Below, in pieces: positions 61,870 through 64,000 of a stretch of DNA of 64,000 nucleotides. The DNA is from Burhinus oedicnemus (taxonomy: Eukaryota; Chordata; Aves; Charadriiformes; Burhinidae): assembly GCA_008921705.1 (NCBI GenBank), contig VFFE01006810.1, positions 267,586 through 331,585 on the forward strand. Reading direction: 5' to 3'. Each line of letters begins with the position of its first letter. Position 1 is the first letter of the stretch. A program made the position numbers and the translations under genes. The notes under the pieces are model-generated. The model searched no databases and was not told where the DNA came from. It saw only the letters and a list, made by a program, of their open reading frames with translations.

Positions 61870-64000
61870 CAGTAAAATTTTCTTCTGTCTGGTAGGCTGG
61901 AGAAAAGTCATGCCCTGCAGGAATATACTATATATATACCATGCCATGCTATGCTAGCATTTCTCCCCTTCCCCTCTACGTGTGGCTATGTGTAAAATGA
62001 AATAAGATAGAGCAAAGCAATCCAGAGCCTGTAGAGACAAATTTATGCAAAAGCATTCTTTCACTACCAATACCATAAACAGCCAAGACATTAGCTGCAA
62101 GGTCAGCCCCTTCTTCCTGATCATACCTACACGCCACTACAGGAGCTTCACAGAGAGGAAGTTAATTCTGCCCACAGACATCTGTCTAGTATGCTTCAAA
62201 TGTCTGAAAACGACAGTGTAGTTAACATAGTCATAGAAAATAAATTTTTAAATATCTCATAAATATCTGACGAGAAGTATCTCCGAGACTTTCCCTCCGA
62301 GAAATCTCTTGTCAGATTCCTCCTTTCTTCCCAGAAAGGGTTGAAGAAAAGATAATTTTCAAGGGTTAACCCTGCCATAGTATTCAGCAATGGAGTTGAC
62401 ACATGGCCTCCTCCAGTTGCTGACCTAATTTAACAGAGTCATCTCATGGGACAGCCTTTTAGTGACTCTGAGGACAGCGCATAAGAAAGAGCTGAGGGAT
62501 GAAATTCTGCCATATGCTGTAACATATGTACAATAACATTCAGTGCTTGCACTGCAATGAATTTATGTCAACGTTCAGCTCTCCAGTTTAAATATACCAT
62601 GATAAATCCCAAACTAAGTTTTACCCAAAGAACAGCCACATTTAAATAAAAACAAAACAGGAGAGTTGTCCCATCCTATTATTCTTCAGAAAACCTAACA
62701 ACACAGCTAGGCATCGTATTTTAAATTTAAACTCTGACTGTTTTCTGTTACAAATGACATTAACAACATTATATCATCTGATGGTACAAACTACAACAGG
62801 TAACTCAACCCATAGCTCTTTGTATAACTTTTGGACATCATAAAGGGCTTAAATGATTATTATTTAGCGCTTGTACCCAAAGACTCCTTCTAGCCTGGAG
62901 GTACATTGCTTGCTTTATGTTATAAATAGTAGGCAAATTCTGTTCCTACCCAAAAGAATTTACAGTCTTTGACAATTTCAAAGACTTTACATGTGCTTAA
63001 AATAAAGTTCAAGAGGTTCAACTGACTTCACTAAAACTGCAGATGTTCTCAATGTTAAGTTTATAAAAAGATCTTTGTGGTGCAAGGGCCTAAGATCTCA
63101 GTTCTGCACAAATCTTCTGGGTTTGCTACTTTAGATCATTAATCACTCTACAAAATCATGTTACAAATGTGTACAGCAAGAAGTGGGAATATATTTCAAC
63201 ATATCTGGAAATGAAAAGAAGTGACGTCTTACATATGTTTTATGGAAATATACTAAAAGGAAATTTCTGAAACTGCTCCTTGGAGCTGAGTTTTTGTCAG
63301 GATTTTGAGAACTCTTAAAAGTCAACTTTCTTGCTTTGTAACAAAACAAAATAAAAATATACAAAAAGCCCAGTATACCCAAGTTTTAAAAAACATTCTC
63401 AATTTGATGTGTTCGATGATCATGGTAAAAGAAAGGTAAACACAACAACCAAGAATTCAATGGAAAACAGATCCAGAAGGCTGGGTTTTATTTATACAGT
63501 CATGACTATTAGTACCATATGAAGTCATACTGAAACCACAGTAGGGTAGCCATTTAGAATAGATTATATCTCCGTAAGTAGGTGTTGCTCAGAGAGGATT
63601 TAAAATAATGTAGCTTTCAAGATTACGGAACCAGGTTGAGGCATGTGTAAAATCAAAACATCAGAGAGGAAGGTGTGGGATGGAGAGTGATAAGAGGAGC
63701 AAGAAACTGATTGCTTTTTTATGCCTCTGTTGCTGATTACTTTTCCTGCCATGTTGCTTCATTTCATTCCTCAAATAGAGCACCAGTACAGTTATACAAA
63801 TATAAATGTCATTTCACCAATGCTACCTCAGGTACCAACCTGCAGACATAAGAGCAAAAACTGTCTTTCAACATCTAACTTAGAGCAACTCACACTTATT
63901 TACCCAGCTATAAAATATGCCTTCTTACCACTGAATTTGTACTGCTATGTGTCATAATCTCATAATATAAAATATATATTTCTCTATATTTCTATGTATT
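61870..64000. other. Non-coding, no recognised element
   Basis: AT-rich DNA with a short TA run at about 61925-61940 and an AT-rich end at 63960-64000. Open frames are short and lack motifs. Confidence 0.45.

Overview
The window looks like a gene-poor stretch of a bird nuclear genome. It is AT-rich and CpG-poor throughout. Its only recognisable interspersed repeats are CR1 LINE retrotransposons, the dominant avian family. There are no Alu, L1 or SINE blocks and no bacterial or viral gene organisation. No complete protein-coding gene, tRNA, rRNA or CRISPR array is visible. The many short open frames are mostly chance ORFs or shadows of the CR1 elements. The sequence alone cannot say whether this is an intergenic desert or the inside of very long introns.

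Layout. About 471-1416 is a 5'-truncated minus-strand CR1 with a decayed reverse transcriptase (RT). A polypyrimidine tract follows at about 1561-1760. At 4310-4535 a minus-strand segment open in one frame sits between good splice-like signals, and a perfect 20-bp palindrome lies at 4990-5009. About 6263-8390 is a longer minus-strand CR1 that runs from the linker upstream of RT to the 3' end and is inactivated by stops and deletions. From 8.4 to 27 kb there is mostly unremarkable single-copy DNA, with a G-run, two plus-strand exon-like segments (13.5 and 14.0 kb), a second palindrome (24.3 kb) and a minus-strand exon-like segment (26.84-26.93 kb). Three intervals, 27.88-28.06, 36.34-36.44 and 37.37-37.64 kb, have the look of conserved non-coding regulatory DNA, with homeodomain-like sites, paired E-boxes and scattered CpGs respectively. 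Low-complexity tracts occur at 29.7, 41.9, 44.7, 49.5, 52.5 and 54.3 kb. Two plus-strand exon-like segments lie at 56.4 and 57.4 kb. A much older plus-strand CR1 relic lies at about 61.51-61.87 kb.

Interpretation. The three CR1 copies give a crude age series: two typical avian-type copies whose proteins can still be read in pieces, and one ancient copy recognisable only by piecing together frames. The exon-like segments are predictions from splice signals and open frames only. They lie on both strands, so they cannot all belong to one gene and some are probably decoys. I recognise no known protein in any of them. No new multi-gene system is supported here. The items most worth checking are the two minus-strand exon candidates, the 56-57 kb plus-strand pair and the repeated ACAGCTGTCA element at 36.37 kb.
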